A stretch of 64,000 bases of DNA. It comes from Panacagrimonas sp046594215 (GTDB lineage Bacteria; Pseudomonadota; Gammaproteobacteria; Nevskiales; Nevskiaceae). The notes under the pieces are model-generated. The model searched no databases. It saw only the letters and a program-made list of their open reading frames with translations, and was not told the DNA's origin. The stretch spans positions 1 to 64,000 of the forward strand of contig JBKJPX010000069.1 of assembly GCA_046594215.1 (NCBI GenBank), read 5' to 3'. Positions 24,819 to 34,162 of the stretch are shown piece by piece. Position 1 is the first letter of the stretch. Each line of letters begins with the position of its first letter. The translations under genes and the position numbers were made by a program.

Positions 24819-25758
24819 TTGAACGCCTCGCGCAGCGTGTGGATCGGGCATGTGGCTGCGGCGACCGTGGTGTTCGCGGTCGGCTTCAGCCTGTACTACG
24901 CCAGTCGCCAGATCGACTACCAGTGGCGCTGGGACCGCGTGCCTCAATATCTCGTGGCCACTGGCGGCACGGAGATCACCGCGCCGTTCGACGGCACCGT
25001 GAAGCTCGCGGCCGACGGCCACGGTCTCGTGATCGCGCCGCTGCTGGGCGGCGAGACCGTGACCCTGTCGGGCTTCGATCGCATCGAGGTGTCGGACGGC
25101 GACATCGTCTTCGCCGGCAACACGCTGGGACGCGAAACCGGCTGGTCGCCGGGGCCGCTCGCGATCGGTCTTTGGATGACGCTCAAGATCTCGATGGTGT
25201 CGCTGGTTTTTGCGCTGATCCTGGGACTCGTCGTGGGACTCGGACGCGCCTCGACCCAGGTGGTCGCGCGCGATCTTGCCGCCCTCTATGTCGAGGTGAT
25301 CCGCGGCACGCCGCTGCTCGTGCAGATCTTCATCTTCTACTTCTTCATCGGTACCGTGCTGTCGCTGTCCGCGTTCGCGGCCGGCGTCGCGGCCCTGTCG
25401 GTGTTCACGGGCGCCTACGTCGCGGAAATCGTGCGCGGCGGCATCGAGTCGATTCCGCGCGGGCAGACCGAGGCGGCGCGCTCGCTGGGCATGAGCGCCT
25501 TCCAGGCCATGCGTCACGTGGTGCTGCCCCAGGCGCTGCGCAGCACCTCGCCCTCGCTGGCCGGCCAGTTCATCAACTTGATCAAGGATTCCTCGCTCGT
25601 ATCGATCATGGCGCTCACCGATCTGACCAAGGCCGGTCGCGAGGTCGTGAGTTCCACCTTCAGCCCGTTCGAGGTGTGGTTCTGCGTGGCGCTGCTGTAT
25701 CTGGCGCTGACCGGCTCGCTGTCGTTCGCGGTACGGCGGCTCGAAGGCAGGTTGGATC

Positions 25759-25766
<8 letters not shown>
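24819..25766 (+). CDS. Amino acid ABC transporter permease with an inserted periplasmic domain
   Basis: A 315-residue HisM/GlnP-type permease. The conserved core from residue ~115 has YVEVIRGTPLLVQIFIFYFF and the EAA loop EAARSLGMSAFQAMRHVVLP. Unlike typical ~220-residue permeases, it has about 70 extra residues between the first membrane helix (residues ~8-28) and the core. This insert (residues ~45-110) reads like a barrel-sandwich (biotinyl/M23/PTS-IIA-like) fold, with TAPFDGTVKLAADGHGLVI and VSDGDIVFAGNTLGRETG. The start is TTG 24819, 4 bases after the binding-protein stop; the end overlaps the ATPase gene by 8 bases. Confidence 0.85.
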
Positions 25767-26501
<735 letters not shown>

Positions 26502-26508
<7 letters not shown>

Positions 26509-26576
26509 CCCGGACGAAGTGTCGGGAACTCGGGGCGTGGGTTCGGCCCGTCCCTGGCAGTGCTTCGGCCCCGGAC
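26502..26576. repeat. CCCGTAGCCCGGACGAAG repeat, partial inverted copy
   Basis: The left end (26502-26519) supplies the TAG stop codon of the ABC ATPase gene. A degraded reverse arm (CTTCGGCCCCGG, 26563-26574) lies ~45 bases on. The element is related to the clearer copy at 40238-40309. It lies just before the tRNA-Arg promoter. Confidence 0.6.
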
Positions 26577-26577
26577 C

Positions 26578-26608
26578 TTGATCGGCGTGCTGCGCCCCCT
26601 CGTAGAAT
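26578..26608 (+). promoter_or_regulatory. Possible sigma-70 promoter of tRNA-Arg
   Basis: A TAGAAT -10 element (26603-26608) lies 8 bases before the tRNA 5' end, with TTGATC (26578-26583) as a possible -35. The 19-base spacing is long, so only the -10 is persuasive. Confidence 0.4.
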
Positions 26609-26616
26609 GGCCGCAC

Positions 26617-26693
26617 GTCTCCGTAGCTCAGCTGGATAGAGCGCGCCCCTCCTAAGGGCGAGGTCGCAGGTTCGACTCCCGCCGGGGACACCA
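26617..26693 (+). tRNA. tRNA-Arg (anticodon CCT)
   Basis: The 7-bp acceptor stem pairs GTCTCCG with CGGGGAC (one G-T pair), followed by the D arm with GCTCAGCTGGATAGAGC. The anticodon stem CGCCC/GGGCG has loop CTCCTAA, so the anticodon is CCT, reading AGG. The T arm contains TTCGACTCC. The 3' CCA is encoded (26691-26693). No integrase gene or obvious attachment duplication lies beside it. Confidence 0.96.
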
Positions 26694-26892
26694 CATTTCG
26701 CCCGTGCGCGTGCATGGAACCAGGGTCGGCGGTAGCGCAGTTCCGCTCCTGACGTCGACCAATCCTTCTTCTCGGGCAGGCCAATCCACCGTGAAGCGGC
26801 CGGTTCGCTCCCATTTCAATTGAAAATCGGGCGCCACTGATGCGATGACACGACCGACGGAAGGCCCACCGCGATCTGCGGCGCCCCTATCG

Positions 26893-26961
26893 CCAAACCT
26901 CGGAAAACACTTTTCCTTTGGCGGCGAGTTGGTTGTTTGGCCTGTACTTTCGAGATAGCAT
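26893..26961 (+). promoter_or_regulatory. Promoter and dyad before the Ig-like lipoprotein gene
   Basis: The 318-base gap between the tRNA and the lipoprotein gene holds no gene. GGAAAA (26902-26907) and TTTTCC (26911-26916) flank CAC, within outer arms CCAAA/TTTGG (26893-26921). Directly after this lie TTGTTT (26933-26938) and TAGCAT (26956-26961) at the ideal 17-base spacing, about 50 bases before the ATG. The dyad could be an operator just upstream of the -35. Confidence 0.5.
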
Positions 26962-27011
26962 CCAAGCAATATCAAAGCGCCGCGCCATGCTTGCGGCAGT
27001 CTGGGGGTTCT

Positions 27012-29312
27012 ATGGGCAGTCACCGTTTCCTGCGGGCTCTTTTTGCCGCCCTGTTTGCTTTGACTGTCGCGGCCTGCGGGGGCGGGAGCGGCGACAAGGA
27101 CTTCACCGGTAGTGAGGATGGAACCGGGGGCACGGGTGGTACCGGCGGCACGGGCGGTACCGGCGGTACCGGCGGTACCGGCGGTACGGGTGGCGGCACG
27201 ACGACGCCCACGGCCAGCGCCCTCGCCATCACGCTGCCGAGTGGATCCCAACTTGCGGCTGATGCCGACACCGTCGCCGAAGGCTTGCAGCTCGTCGCGC
27301 TTGCCCTCGACTCCGCCAACCAGGGTGTGGCGGGCGTCGTTGTGACGTTCACCGCGGACTCGGGCGAGGTTGCGGTGACGAGCGCCACTACCGATGCCAC
27401 CGGCCGCGCAACCGCGGTCCTCACGACGGCCACCAACCCCAATCCGCGTGGCATCACCGTCACGGTGAAGGACGCCAACGGGTCGGCCACCGGCTCGACC
27501 ACCGTCACGGTCGTGCCTCCGTCCAACAGTGCGGATCCCACGCCGCGCCTGGGCACGCTCACCGGTACCTCGTTCGCGCAGGGTACGTTCACCTTCCAGG
27601 TCAGCCCGCTGGCCGCAGGCGGAAGTTCGGGCTTCCGCGTCGACATCGTGGACACCGCCAACGGCAACACGGTTTTCACCGATCCGGTCAACCTGACCTT
27701 CAGTTCGCCATGCATCACTGCGGGAACCGCGGTGATCAATCCGTCGGCTACGGTGCCCAATACGGCGACCGCTGCCGACGGCGCGGCCGCGGGTACCTAC
27801 CAGGCCCGCGGTTGCTCCGGCAACGACATCGTCACCGCGCGTGCGGTGATCGGCGGTTCAGCGCAGACGGCCCAGGGCACGATCGTCGTGCAACCGTCGA
27901 CGCTGGCCAGCATCCGCTTTGTTTCGGCAGTACCAATCAACATCGGCCTGCGTGGAAGCGGCCTGCAGGAGACGTCTACGGTCACGTTCCAGGTGGTCAA
28001 CGCCTCGGGCGGCCCGATCCCCAATCAGGCGGTCAACTTCGCGCTGAACACGACGTTGGGCGGGATCTCGGTCAGCCCTGCCTCCGGCACGACGGACACC
28101 GCGGGCAACGTCAGCACGGTCGTGACCTCGGGCACGGTCAGCACCGTCGTGCGCGTGACCGCCACGGCGATCAGTGCGGGGACGACGGTCAGCAGCCAGT
28201 CGGAACAGCTCACGATCACCACGGGTATCCCGGACCAGGACAGCTTCTCGCTGTCGGCGCAGTGCCCGAACGTCGAAGGCCTGAACCGTGACAACGTCCA
28301 GGTTCCGATGACCTTGCTGGCGTCGGATCGCTACAACAACCCGGTGCCGGATTCGACGGCCGTGACCTTCACGACGGAAGGCGGTTCGATCATCGGCAGC
28401 TGCAACATGCAGGGCGGCGCGTGCACGGTGAACTGGCGCAGCCAGAATCCGCGCCCGCTTGCCTATCCAGGAGTGCTGGGCGCGGATTGCTCTGCTGGCG
28501 CGGCAGGCAATACCGACGCCAACTGCTCGATCGCGAGCAGCATCGGCGGATCCGCTCGTGCGGGTCGCAGCACGGTTCTCGCGTTCGCGGTGGGAGAAGA
28601 GAGCTTCGACGACACCGACGGCGATGGTCTTCGCGACCCGAGCGAACCCTTTGCGACGCTATCGCCCGGCGTTAGCTCGGATCTGCCCGAAGCCTTTCTG
28701 GACGTGAACGAAAATGGCGTTCGCGACAACGGGACGCCGGTTCCTCCGTCCGGTCCGCAGATCCCGATCGAGTCGTTCCGCGACTTCAACCAGTCGGGCG
28801 GCTTCGATGGCGCGGATGGCCAGTTCAACGGCTTGCTCTGCGACAACGGCTCGCCGAGCAATATCCAGTGCGCGGCTCCGCGCACGCTGCACGTTCGCAG
28901 CAGCCTGACGATCGTGATGTCGGGTTCCTCGCCCGTGATCGACGCTGGCGACGTTTCGGTCACCGGAGCCGTCAACAGCTTCGTCGGCGGCGTGATCACG
29001 ATCAACAGCGGCGCAACATTTGGTCTCTCGGTGGTGGTGCGTGACGTGAACGAGCAGCCGATGCCTGCAACGACGACCGTGGCGTTTACGGCCTCGGGAG
29101 ACGCTGGCACGGTGCAGGGAACTTCGACCTTCAGCGTGCCATGCACGGTGAACGATACGGCGGCAGGAAACACCTACGGTGTGGCGTTCAAGGGAGCGAC
29201 TCTCGAGTCGGGCAAGCCCAACGGTTCGAGCACGCTGGAACTGAAAGTCACTTCGCCTTCCGGCGTCGTGACGATCTACCAGTTCCAGGTCGTCACCAAC
29301 GCTCCGCCCTGA
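27012..29312 (+). CDS. Large lipoprotein with bacterial Ig-like (invasin/Big_1-type) domains
   Basis: A 766-residue surface or periplasmic lipoprotein. The signal peptide ends in TVAAC (lipidated Cys near residue 22), followed by Gly/Ser and a Gly-Thr repeat linker (residues ~37-62). Several Ig-like beta-sandwich domains follow, at about 70-175, 290-420 and 430-530. Each has the VPVTFT(A/T)..G pattern of Big_1 domains. A calcium-type acidic loop DDTDGDGLRDPSE lies near residue 535, with a second, DVNENGVRDN, near 565. It has its own promoter and terminator. Adhesion or cell-envelope structure is likely from the domain type; no partner secretion genes are adjacent. Confidence 0.75.
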   Translation: MGSHRFLRALFAALFALTVAACGGGSGDKDFTGSEDGTGGTGGTGGTGGTGGTGGTGGTGGGTTTPTASALAITLPSGSQLAADADTVAEGLQLVALALDSANQGVAGVVVTFTADSGEVAVTSATTDATGRATAVLTTATNPNPRGITVTVKDANGSATGSTTVTVVPPSNSADPTPRLGTLTGTSFAQGTFTFQVSPLAAGGSSGFRVDIVDTANGNTVFTDPVNLTFSSPCITAGTAVINPSATVPNTATAADGAAAGTYQARGCSGNDIVTARAVIGGSAQTAQGTIVVQPSTLASIRFVSAVPINIGLRGSGLQETSTVTFQVVNASGGPIPNQAVNFALNTTLGGISVSPASGTTDTAGNVSTVVTSGTVSTVVRVTATAISAGTTVSSQSEQLTITTGIPDQDSFSLSAQCPNVEGLNRDNVQVPMTLLASDRYNNPVPDSTAVTFTTEGGSIIGSCNMQGGACTVNWRSQNPRPLAYPGVLGADCSAGAAGNTDANCSIASSIGGSARAGRSTVLAFAVGEESFDDTDGDGLRDPSEPFATLSPGVSSDLPEAFLDVNENGVRDNGTPVPPSGPQIPIESFRDFNQSGGFDGADGQFNGLLCDNGSPSNIQCAAPRTLHVRSSLTIVMSGSSPVIDAGDVSVTGAVNSFVGGVITINSGATFGLSVVVRDVNEQPMPATTTVAFTASGDAGTVQGTSTFSVPCTVNDTAAGNTYGVAFKGATLESGKPNGSSTLELKVTSPSGVVTIYQFQVVTNAPP
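27121..27198 (+). repeat. Gly-Thr-Gly-Gly minisatellite in the lipoprotein gene
   Basis: About six to seven tandem copies of a 9-12 base GGCGGTACC-type unit encode the repeated GTGGTGG linker just after the lipidated N-terminus. The repeat is in frame and could change copy number by slippage, which would alter linker length without breaking the gene. Confidence 0.8.
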
Positions 29313-29333
29313 TCGATCGCGGGAACCCTTTCG

Positions 29334-29363
29334 GGCCCGGCGTGTCATGACGCCGGGCCTTTT
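29334..29363 (+). terminator. Rho-independent terminator after the Ig-like lipoprotein gene
   Basis: A 10-bp stem, GGCCCGGCGT (29334-29343) and ACGCCGGGCC (29350-29359), closes a 6-base loop and is followed by four T residues. Confidence 0.85.
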
Positions 29364-29456
29364 CGTTTGAGCGTGTCCGGACGGATGCGTGCGACGCGGC
29401 CTTGTGGTTCCGCACGCCTCGCCCGCCGATCGATCCTTCTTTTTCTGGAGCCCCTT

Positions 29457-30926
29457 TTGCAACGACCGGGACGACTGACCCGTGGGGTCATCGGGAGTTT
29501 CGCCGTCGCCTTCCTGCTGCTGCCGGGTGCGACATTCGCCCAGCCCGCCTGGCCCGCCCTGCAAGGCCTTCAACGCGACGGCGCGCGCGTCAGCGCCGCG
29601 GTCCAGAACCTCGGGCGGCCCGAGTTCTACGAAACCCTCAACCCCAACACGCGCCTGACACCGGCTTCCATCACCAAGTTGGTCGTCGCCGCCACCGCGC
29701 TCGACGTCTGGCCGGCCGATAAGACCTTCGAGACGCGCGTGATGGTCAATGGCCGCGTGCAGCCCGACGGTCGCCTGATCGGGGACCTGATTCTCAGCGG
29801 GGATGGCGACGCCACGCTCGACCACCGCGATCTCTGGACGCTGGCGGGGCAGGTTCGCGCGGCGGGCGTGCGGTCGATCAGCGGGAACCTCGTCGCGAAC
29901 CCGACCTACGGGCCGCTGGGCTGCGACAACGTGGACCGCTGCGAGGCGCTATCGCAGAGCGACACGGCGTTCAATACGCCGCTGTCGGCGCTCGCGGTGG
30001 ACTACGGCACGTGGTGCGTGGAAGTGGTGCCCACCGCGGCCGGCCAGCCCGCGGGCCTGCGCGCCTGCGGGGGCACCCCGTTGCCCATCGCGGTGCAGGG
30101 GAGCATCGCCACGGGCGGGCCGAAGGCCAAGGAGGGCTACTGGATCTCGCGATACACCGGCGACGCCGGCGACGTGCTCAGGGCCGGTGGCACGATCTTG
30201 CCGGGCGATCCCAAGGAGGTTTACCGCGCCATGTCGGACCCGGCCCTGGGCACGGCCCTGCTGCTGCGCCAGATGCTCAAGGAACTGGGCATCAGCGTGG
30301 CCGGCGACACGCGCGTGCGTTACGGGCCGCCGGTCCAGGCCGACAGCATGATCGCGCGCGTGGAGGGCGACGCGCTGCGCGAACAGCTCGGCCGCATGCT
30401 GCGCTATTCGAACAACTACGTCGCCGACCTGCTGACGCTCAACATCGCGGCGGCGCGCGCACCCAAGCCGCCGACCCAGTTGGCCGATGCGGCGCTGATC
30501 CTGGCGGGCGCCTTGTCGCGCAAGGCAGTCGCGGGCAGTTCGCCGCCGCGCTTGTTCAGCGGCAGCGGCCTGACCCCGGAGAACGAGATATCGGCGGCCG
30601 AGATGGTGTCGATGCTCGACTTCCAGTACCGCGACACCGCGACCTTCCCGGCCTTCTACGGGGGACTCGTGGTACCGGGCCAGGCGCCGTTCGCGTTCCT
30701 GCGTGGCGGCACCCGTGCCTGGCAGGACCGTGTGGCGCTGAAGACGGGCACGATGAACGACCCGTACTCGGTCTGCGCGGTCGCAGGCTACCTGCGACGC
30801 AAGGACGGCGGCTGGATGGCCTTCGCGATCCTGGTCAACGGCGGTGATGCAAAACGCCACGTGCCGCTCTACAAGTCGATGGAGGCCATCCGTGCCGACA
30901 TCGATGCACTGCTCGCCCGGTACTAA
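29457..30926 (+). CDS. dacB: D-alanyl-D-alanine carboxypeptidase/endopeptidase, PBP4 type (S13)
   Basis: PBP4-type enzymes trim or cleave peptidoglycan cross-links in the periplasm. All three catalytic motifs are visible: SITK (Ser ~71, Lys ~74), SNN in RYSNNYVADLL near residue 315, and KTGT in LKTGTMNDPYSV near residue 425. Start choice: TTG 29457, with GGAG six bases upstream, gives a clean signal peptide (basic residues, then VIGSFAVAFLLLPGATFA). The frame is open back to TTG 29367, which would give a longer N-terminus. Length (489) fits the family. It forms its own unit after the lipoprotein terminator. Confidence 0.88.
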   Translation: MQRPGRLTRGVIGSFAVAFLLLPGATFAQPAWPALQGLQRDGARVSAAVQNLGRPEFYETLNPNTRLTPASITKLVVAATALDVWPADKTFETRVMVNGRVQPDGRLIGDLILSGDGDATLDHRDLWTLAGQVRAAGVRSISGNLVANPTYGPLGCDNVDRCEALSQSDTAFNTPLSALAVDYGTWCVEVVPTAAGQPAGLRACGGTPLPIAVQGSIATGGPKAKEGYWISRYTGDAGDVLRAGGTILPGDPKEVYRAMSDPALGTALLLRQMLKELGISVAGDTRVRYGPPVQADSMIARVEGDALREQLGRMLRYSNNYVADLLTLNIAAARAPKPPTQLADAALILAGALSRKAVAGSSPPRLFSGSGLTPENEISAAEMVSMLDFQYRDTATFPAFYGGLVVPGQAPFAFLRGGTRAWQDRVALKTGTMNDPYSVCAVAGYLRRKDGGWMAFAILVNGGDAKRHVPLYKSMEAIRADIDALLARY

Positions 30927-31019
30927 AGGCGGGAACAAGGGCTCGGCGCCGCGCATTGTCATGCCCTCTGCCGGGCAGTATGGTTCGGCACAGGCCGACG
31001 CGCCAAGGGAGATGGGGAC

Positions 31020-31427
31020 ATGGCGAAACTCGATTCGACGGTAGTACGCGACTACATGACCCCGGTGGAGAAGCTGGTGAAGTTCGCCCCGCACACGGAA
31101 GTGATGGCCGCCATCAACCTGCTCGTGAAGCACCACATCAGCGGCTCACCCGTGGTGGACGCGGATGGCAAGCTGGTGGGCATGCTCTCGGAGATGGACT
31201 GCATGCAGGTTGGCCTGATCGCGGCCGAGGACACCTGCGTCGCCGGGCCCGTGAGCCAGTTCATGAAGGGCAACGTCATCTCGGTATCGCCAGACGACAG
31301 TCTCACGCAGCTCGCGCAGATGTTCCTGACCAAGCCATTTCGCCGCTATCCCGTGATGGAAGGCGGCAAGCTCATCGGCCAGATCTCGCGGTCCGACGTG
31401 CTCAAGGCCATCAGCTCGCTCTGCTGA
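31020..31427 (+). CDS. CBS-domain pair protein
   Basis: A 135-residue protein made of two CBS domains (residues ~10-70 and ~75-132): VRDYMTPVEKLVKFAPHTEV, then GSPVVDADGKLVGMLSEMD, then QFMKGNVISVSPDDSLTQLAQMF, then YPVMEGGKLIGQISRSDVLKAI. Such pairs bind adenine nucleotides and act as energy sensors, mostly on unknown partners. The ATG has a good GGGAGA ribosome site. The next gene (Hsp15-like) follows after 28 bases. Confidence 0.88.
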   Translation: MAKLDSTVVRDYMTPVEKLVKFAPHTEVMAAINLLVKHHISGSPVVDADGKLVGMLSEMDCMQVGLIAAEDTCVAGPVSQFMKGNVISVSPDDSLTQLAQMFLTKPFRRYPVMEGGKLIGQISRSDVLKAISSLC

Positions 31428-31455
31428 GCAGCGTGATGCGGATGCGTGAAGCGCG

Positions 31456-31884
31456 GTGAGGCAGAAGGCGGCTGAAGCCGACGACGACCGCGACCTGGAC
31501 CAGGACGATCCTTTGGGCCCGGTCCGCCTCGATAAATGGCTGTGGGCCGCGCGCTTCTACCGGACGCGCAGCATCGCCAAGGAGGCGATCGAGTCCGGTC
31601 ACGTCCGCTACGAGGGCGAGCGCGCCAAGGTCGGTCGCGCGGTGCGCGTCGGCGCGGTGTTGAACCTGCGCACGGGCTGGGAAGAACGCGAAGTCGTGGT
31701 GCGCGGACTCAGCGACGAGCGCCACGGTGCGCCCGAGGCGCAGCAGCTCTACGAGGAAACGCAGGACAGCCTGCGCCGTCGCGAGGACGCGCGGTTGGTG
31801 CGAAAGGCCGGTCCGAGTTTCGATCCGGCGCGACCCGAGCGTGATCAGCGTCGTGCGGGCTCGCGCTTCAAGCGAGGTGGCTGA
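31456..31884 (+). CDS. hslR: S4-domain RNA-binding protein, Hsp15-like
   Basis: A 142-residue protein with one S4 RNA-binding domain (residues ~22-80, VRLDKWLWAARFYRTRS...GHVRYEGERAK) and a basic C-terminal tail, matching Hsp15. In E. coli Hsp15 rescues stalled 50S subunits carrying nascent chains after heat stress. Start GTG 31456 is the only reasonable one in frame. It overlaps nothing and is followed three bases later by a CoA-binding protein gene. Confidence 0.83.
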   Translation: MRQKAAEADDDRDLDQDDPLGPVRLDKWLWAARFYRTRSIAKEAIESGHVRYEGERAKVGRAVRVGAVLNLRTGWEEREVVVRGLSDERHGAPEAQQLYEETQDSLRRREDARLVRKAGPSFDPARPERDQRRAGSRFKRGG

Positions 31885-31887
31885 AAC

Positions 31888-32325
31888 ATGAGGAGCGGCA
31901 GGCTGGTCGAGGATTCCGCCGGCATCGGCGCGCTGCTGGCCGCAACGCGGCGCGTGGCCGTGCTCGGCATCAAGACCGAGGCGCAAGCCAGCCAGGCGGC
32001 GTTCTACGTGCCGCAATACCTCGTGCAGGCCGGCCTCGAGATGATTCCGGTGCCGGTCTATTACCCGGACGTCACGCGGATCCTCGGCCAGGCCGTGTAT
32101 CGCCGACTCGTGGACGTGCCGGGCCAGATCGACCTGCTCGACGTGTTCCGCCGTCCGCAGGATCTGCACGCGCATCTCGACGACATCCTGGCCAAGCACC
32201 CGAGGGCGGTGTGGTTGCAGCTGGGCATCCGCGACGACGCCTTCGCGCAGACCCTGGCGAACGCGGGCATCGACGTCGTGCAGGACCGCTGCCTGATGGT
32301 CGAGCATCGCAACCGCGCGGCCTGA
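31888..32325 (+). CDS. CoA-binding domain protein (YccU type)
   Basis: A 145-residue Rossmann-fold protein of the CoA_binding_2 family. VAVLGIKTEAQASQAAFYVPQYL near residue 23 is the nucleotide-binding start, and IPVPVYYPD near residue 52 and QDRCLMVEH near the end are family hallmarks. Its physiological role is not known. It lies three bases after the Hsp15-like gene and is probably co-transcribed with it. Confidence 0.82.
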   Translation: MRSGRLVEDSAGIGALLAATRRVAVLGIKTEAQASQAAFYVPQYLVQAGLEMIPVPVYYPDVTRILGQAVYRRLVDVPGQIDLLDVFRRPQDLHAHLDDILAKHPRAVWLQLGIRDDAFAQTLANAGIDVVQDRCLMVEHRNRAA

Positions 32326-32374
32326 CGCCGGCTGCATCTTTCCTTCTTTTCGCTCCAAAAAAAACGTCCGAGAC

Positions 32375-33979
32375 ATGAAACGACGAGACCTCCTCGCTGC
32401 TGCGTCCGCCCTCCTTGCGACCAGCAGCCTTCCGTCCGCGCTCGCCTTCTTCGCGTCGCCCGCAAACGCCGCAGACGGGCCGCTGCGCAAGCTCGGCGAC
32501 GCCGAGAAGTTCGACTACGCCGTGCTGAAGGGCCGCGCCCGCGCGCTGTCGGCCGAGCCCTGGAAGTCGCGCGTCAACGAGCTCCCGGAATCGGTCAAGG
32601 GCATGGACTGGGACCAGTACCAGACGCTGCACTTCCGCGACGACCACCTGCTGTGGCGCGACCCGGAGTCACACTTCCGCGCCGCGTTCTTCCACCTGGG
32701 TCTGTACTTCAAGTCGCCGGTGCACATGTACGAATTGGTCGACGGCAAGGCGCAGGAATTCGCCTACGACCCTGCGATGTTCGATTACGGCAAGAGCGGC
32801 GTTGACGGCAAGAAGCTGCCCAAGGACCTGGGTTTCGCGGGCTTCCGCGTGACTTTCCACACCGATCGCACGCGTGACGTCGCGGCCTTCCTGGGCGCCA
32901 GCTATTTCCGCGCGGTCGGTGGCGAGTGGCAGTACGGGCAGTCGGCGCGGGGCCTGGCCATCGATTCGGGCATGGAGCGCGCCGAGGAATTTCCGGATTT
33001 CGTCGCCTACTGGCTGGAGCGTCCGGCGCCGGGAGCGAACACGCTCACGGTTTACGGCCTGCTCGATTCTCCGAGCACGACCGGCGCGTATCGCTTCGAG
33101 ATCACGCCGGGCCAGACGCTGACGATGGAGATCGACGCCGCGCTGTATCCGCGCAAGCCGATCGAGCGCCTGGGCATCGCGCCGCTGACGAGCATGTTCC
33201 AGACCGGCGAGAACGATCGCCGCGTGGGTAACGACTGGCGTCCCGAGATCCACGACACCGATGGCCTGGCGATCTGGAACGGCAACGGCGAGTGGGCCTG
33301 GCGCCCGCTGACCAATCCGCGCAATCGCCGTTTCAACGCCTACCAGGCCGAGAATCCGAAGGGATTCGGCCTGCTGCAGCGCGATCGCGATTTTGATCAC
33401 TACCAGGACGACGGCGTGTTCTACGACCGCCGGCCGAGCGTGTGGGTGGAGCCGAAGTCCGACTGGGGCAGGGGCTCGGTGCAGTTGCTCGAACTGCCGA
33501 CCGCGGACGAGACCTTCGACAACATCGTCGCGTTCTGGAATCCGGAAAAGCCGGCCCAACCCGGTGAGGAGCTCCTGTTCGGCTATCGCCTGCATTGGGC
33601 GGGCAGGCCGCCCGCGCAGCCGAAACTCGCGCAGGTCACGGCCACGCGCACGGGCATCGGTGGCGTCATCGGCCGCAAGCGTCCGTATTACTCGATGCGC
33701 TTCGCGGTGGACTTTGCGCACGGCGACCTGTCGCTGCTGGGTCCCGACGTCAAGATCGAGCAGGTCCTCAGCGTGTCGCGCGGCCGCACAGAGATTCCGT
33801 CGGTGCGTCCGCTGAGCGACATCCATGGCGTGCGCGCAATGTTCGACCTCGTGCCGCCGGACGAATCGGAAGCGCCGATCGACATCCGCATGTATCTGGC
33901 TGTCGATGGGCAGGCCTTCTCCGAGACCTGGCTGTACCAGTGGTCGCCGCCGCCGGTAGCGGAGCGACGCGTCGAGTAA
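32375..33979 (+). CDS. mdoD: Glucan biosynthesis protein D (osmoregulated periplasmic glucans)
   Basis: A 534-residue MdoG/MdoD family protein exported by Tat (KRRDLL with a hydrophobic stretch ending ANAA). OpgD/MdoD acts in the periplasm on osmoregulated beta-glucans, shaping chain length or backbone. The mature part shows FRDDHLLWRD, HLGLYFKSPVHMYE near residue 110, and FQTGENDRRVGNDWRPEIHDTDGL-type conserved residues near residue 275. The Tat signal separates MdoD from the Sec-exported MdoG. mdoG and mdoH are not adjacent here. Confidence 0.9.
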   Translation: MKRRDLLAAASALLATSSLPSALAFFASPANAADGPLRKLGDAEKFDYAVLKGRARALSAEPWKSRVNELPESVKGMDWDQYQTLHFRDDHLLWRDPESHFRAAFFHLGLYFKSPVHMYELVDGKAQEFAYDPAMFDYGKSGVDGKKLPKDLGFAGFRVTFHTDRTRDVAAFLGASYFRAVGGEWQYGQSARGLAIDSGMERAEEFPDFVAYWLERPAPGANTLTVYGLLDSPSTTGAYRFEITPGQTLTMEIDAALYPRKPIERLGIAPLTSMFQTGENDRRVGNDWRPEIHDTDGLAIWNGNGEWAWRPLTNPRNRRFNAYQAENPKGFGLLQRDRDFDHYQDDGVFYDRRPSVWVEPKSDWGRGSVQLLELPTADETFDNIVAFWNPEKPAQPGEELLFGYRLHWAGRPPAQPKLAQVTATRTGIGGVIGRKRPYYSMRFAVDFAHGDLSLLGPDVKIEQVLSVSRGRTEIPSVRPLSDIHGVRAMFDLVPPDESEAPIDIRMYLAVDGQAFSETWLYQWSPPPVAERRVE

Positions 33980-34162
33980 ACGGCGACGTACCGCCGGATC
34001 GCGGCAGTCCCGTTCGCGTTTGGAGGCCGCGCATAACAGCGCACTGGGCCTTGCTCCATCTTCCTGTGTGCTGCTGGCGGGGGAGTCCACATTCAGAAAT
34101 TGACGCGCAAGCCCGGAGACCGACTGGTCGATCCAACCCGATTCCTTCAATCCGGAGTGGGT

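Noticed and set aside
26617..27011. tRNA-Arg as an integration site of a mobile element
   Set aside because: No integrase, no repeated tRNA 3' end and no phage genes follow; the next gene is a lone lipoprotein.
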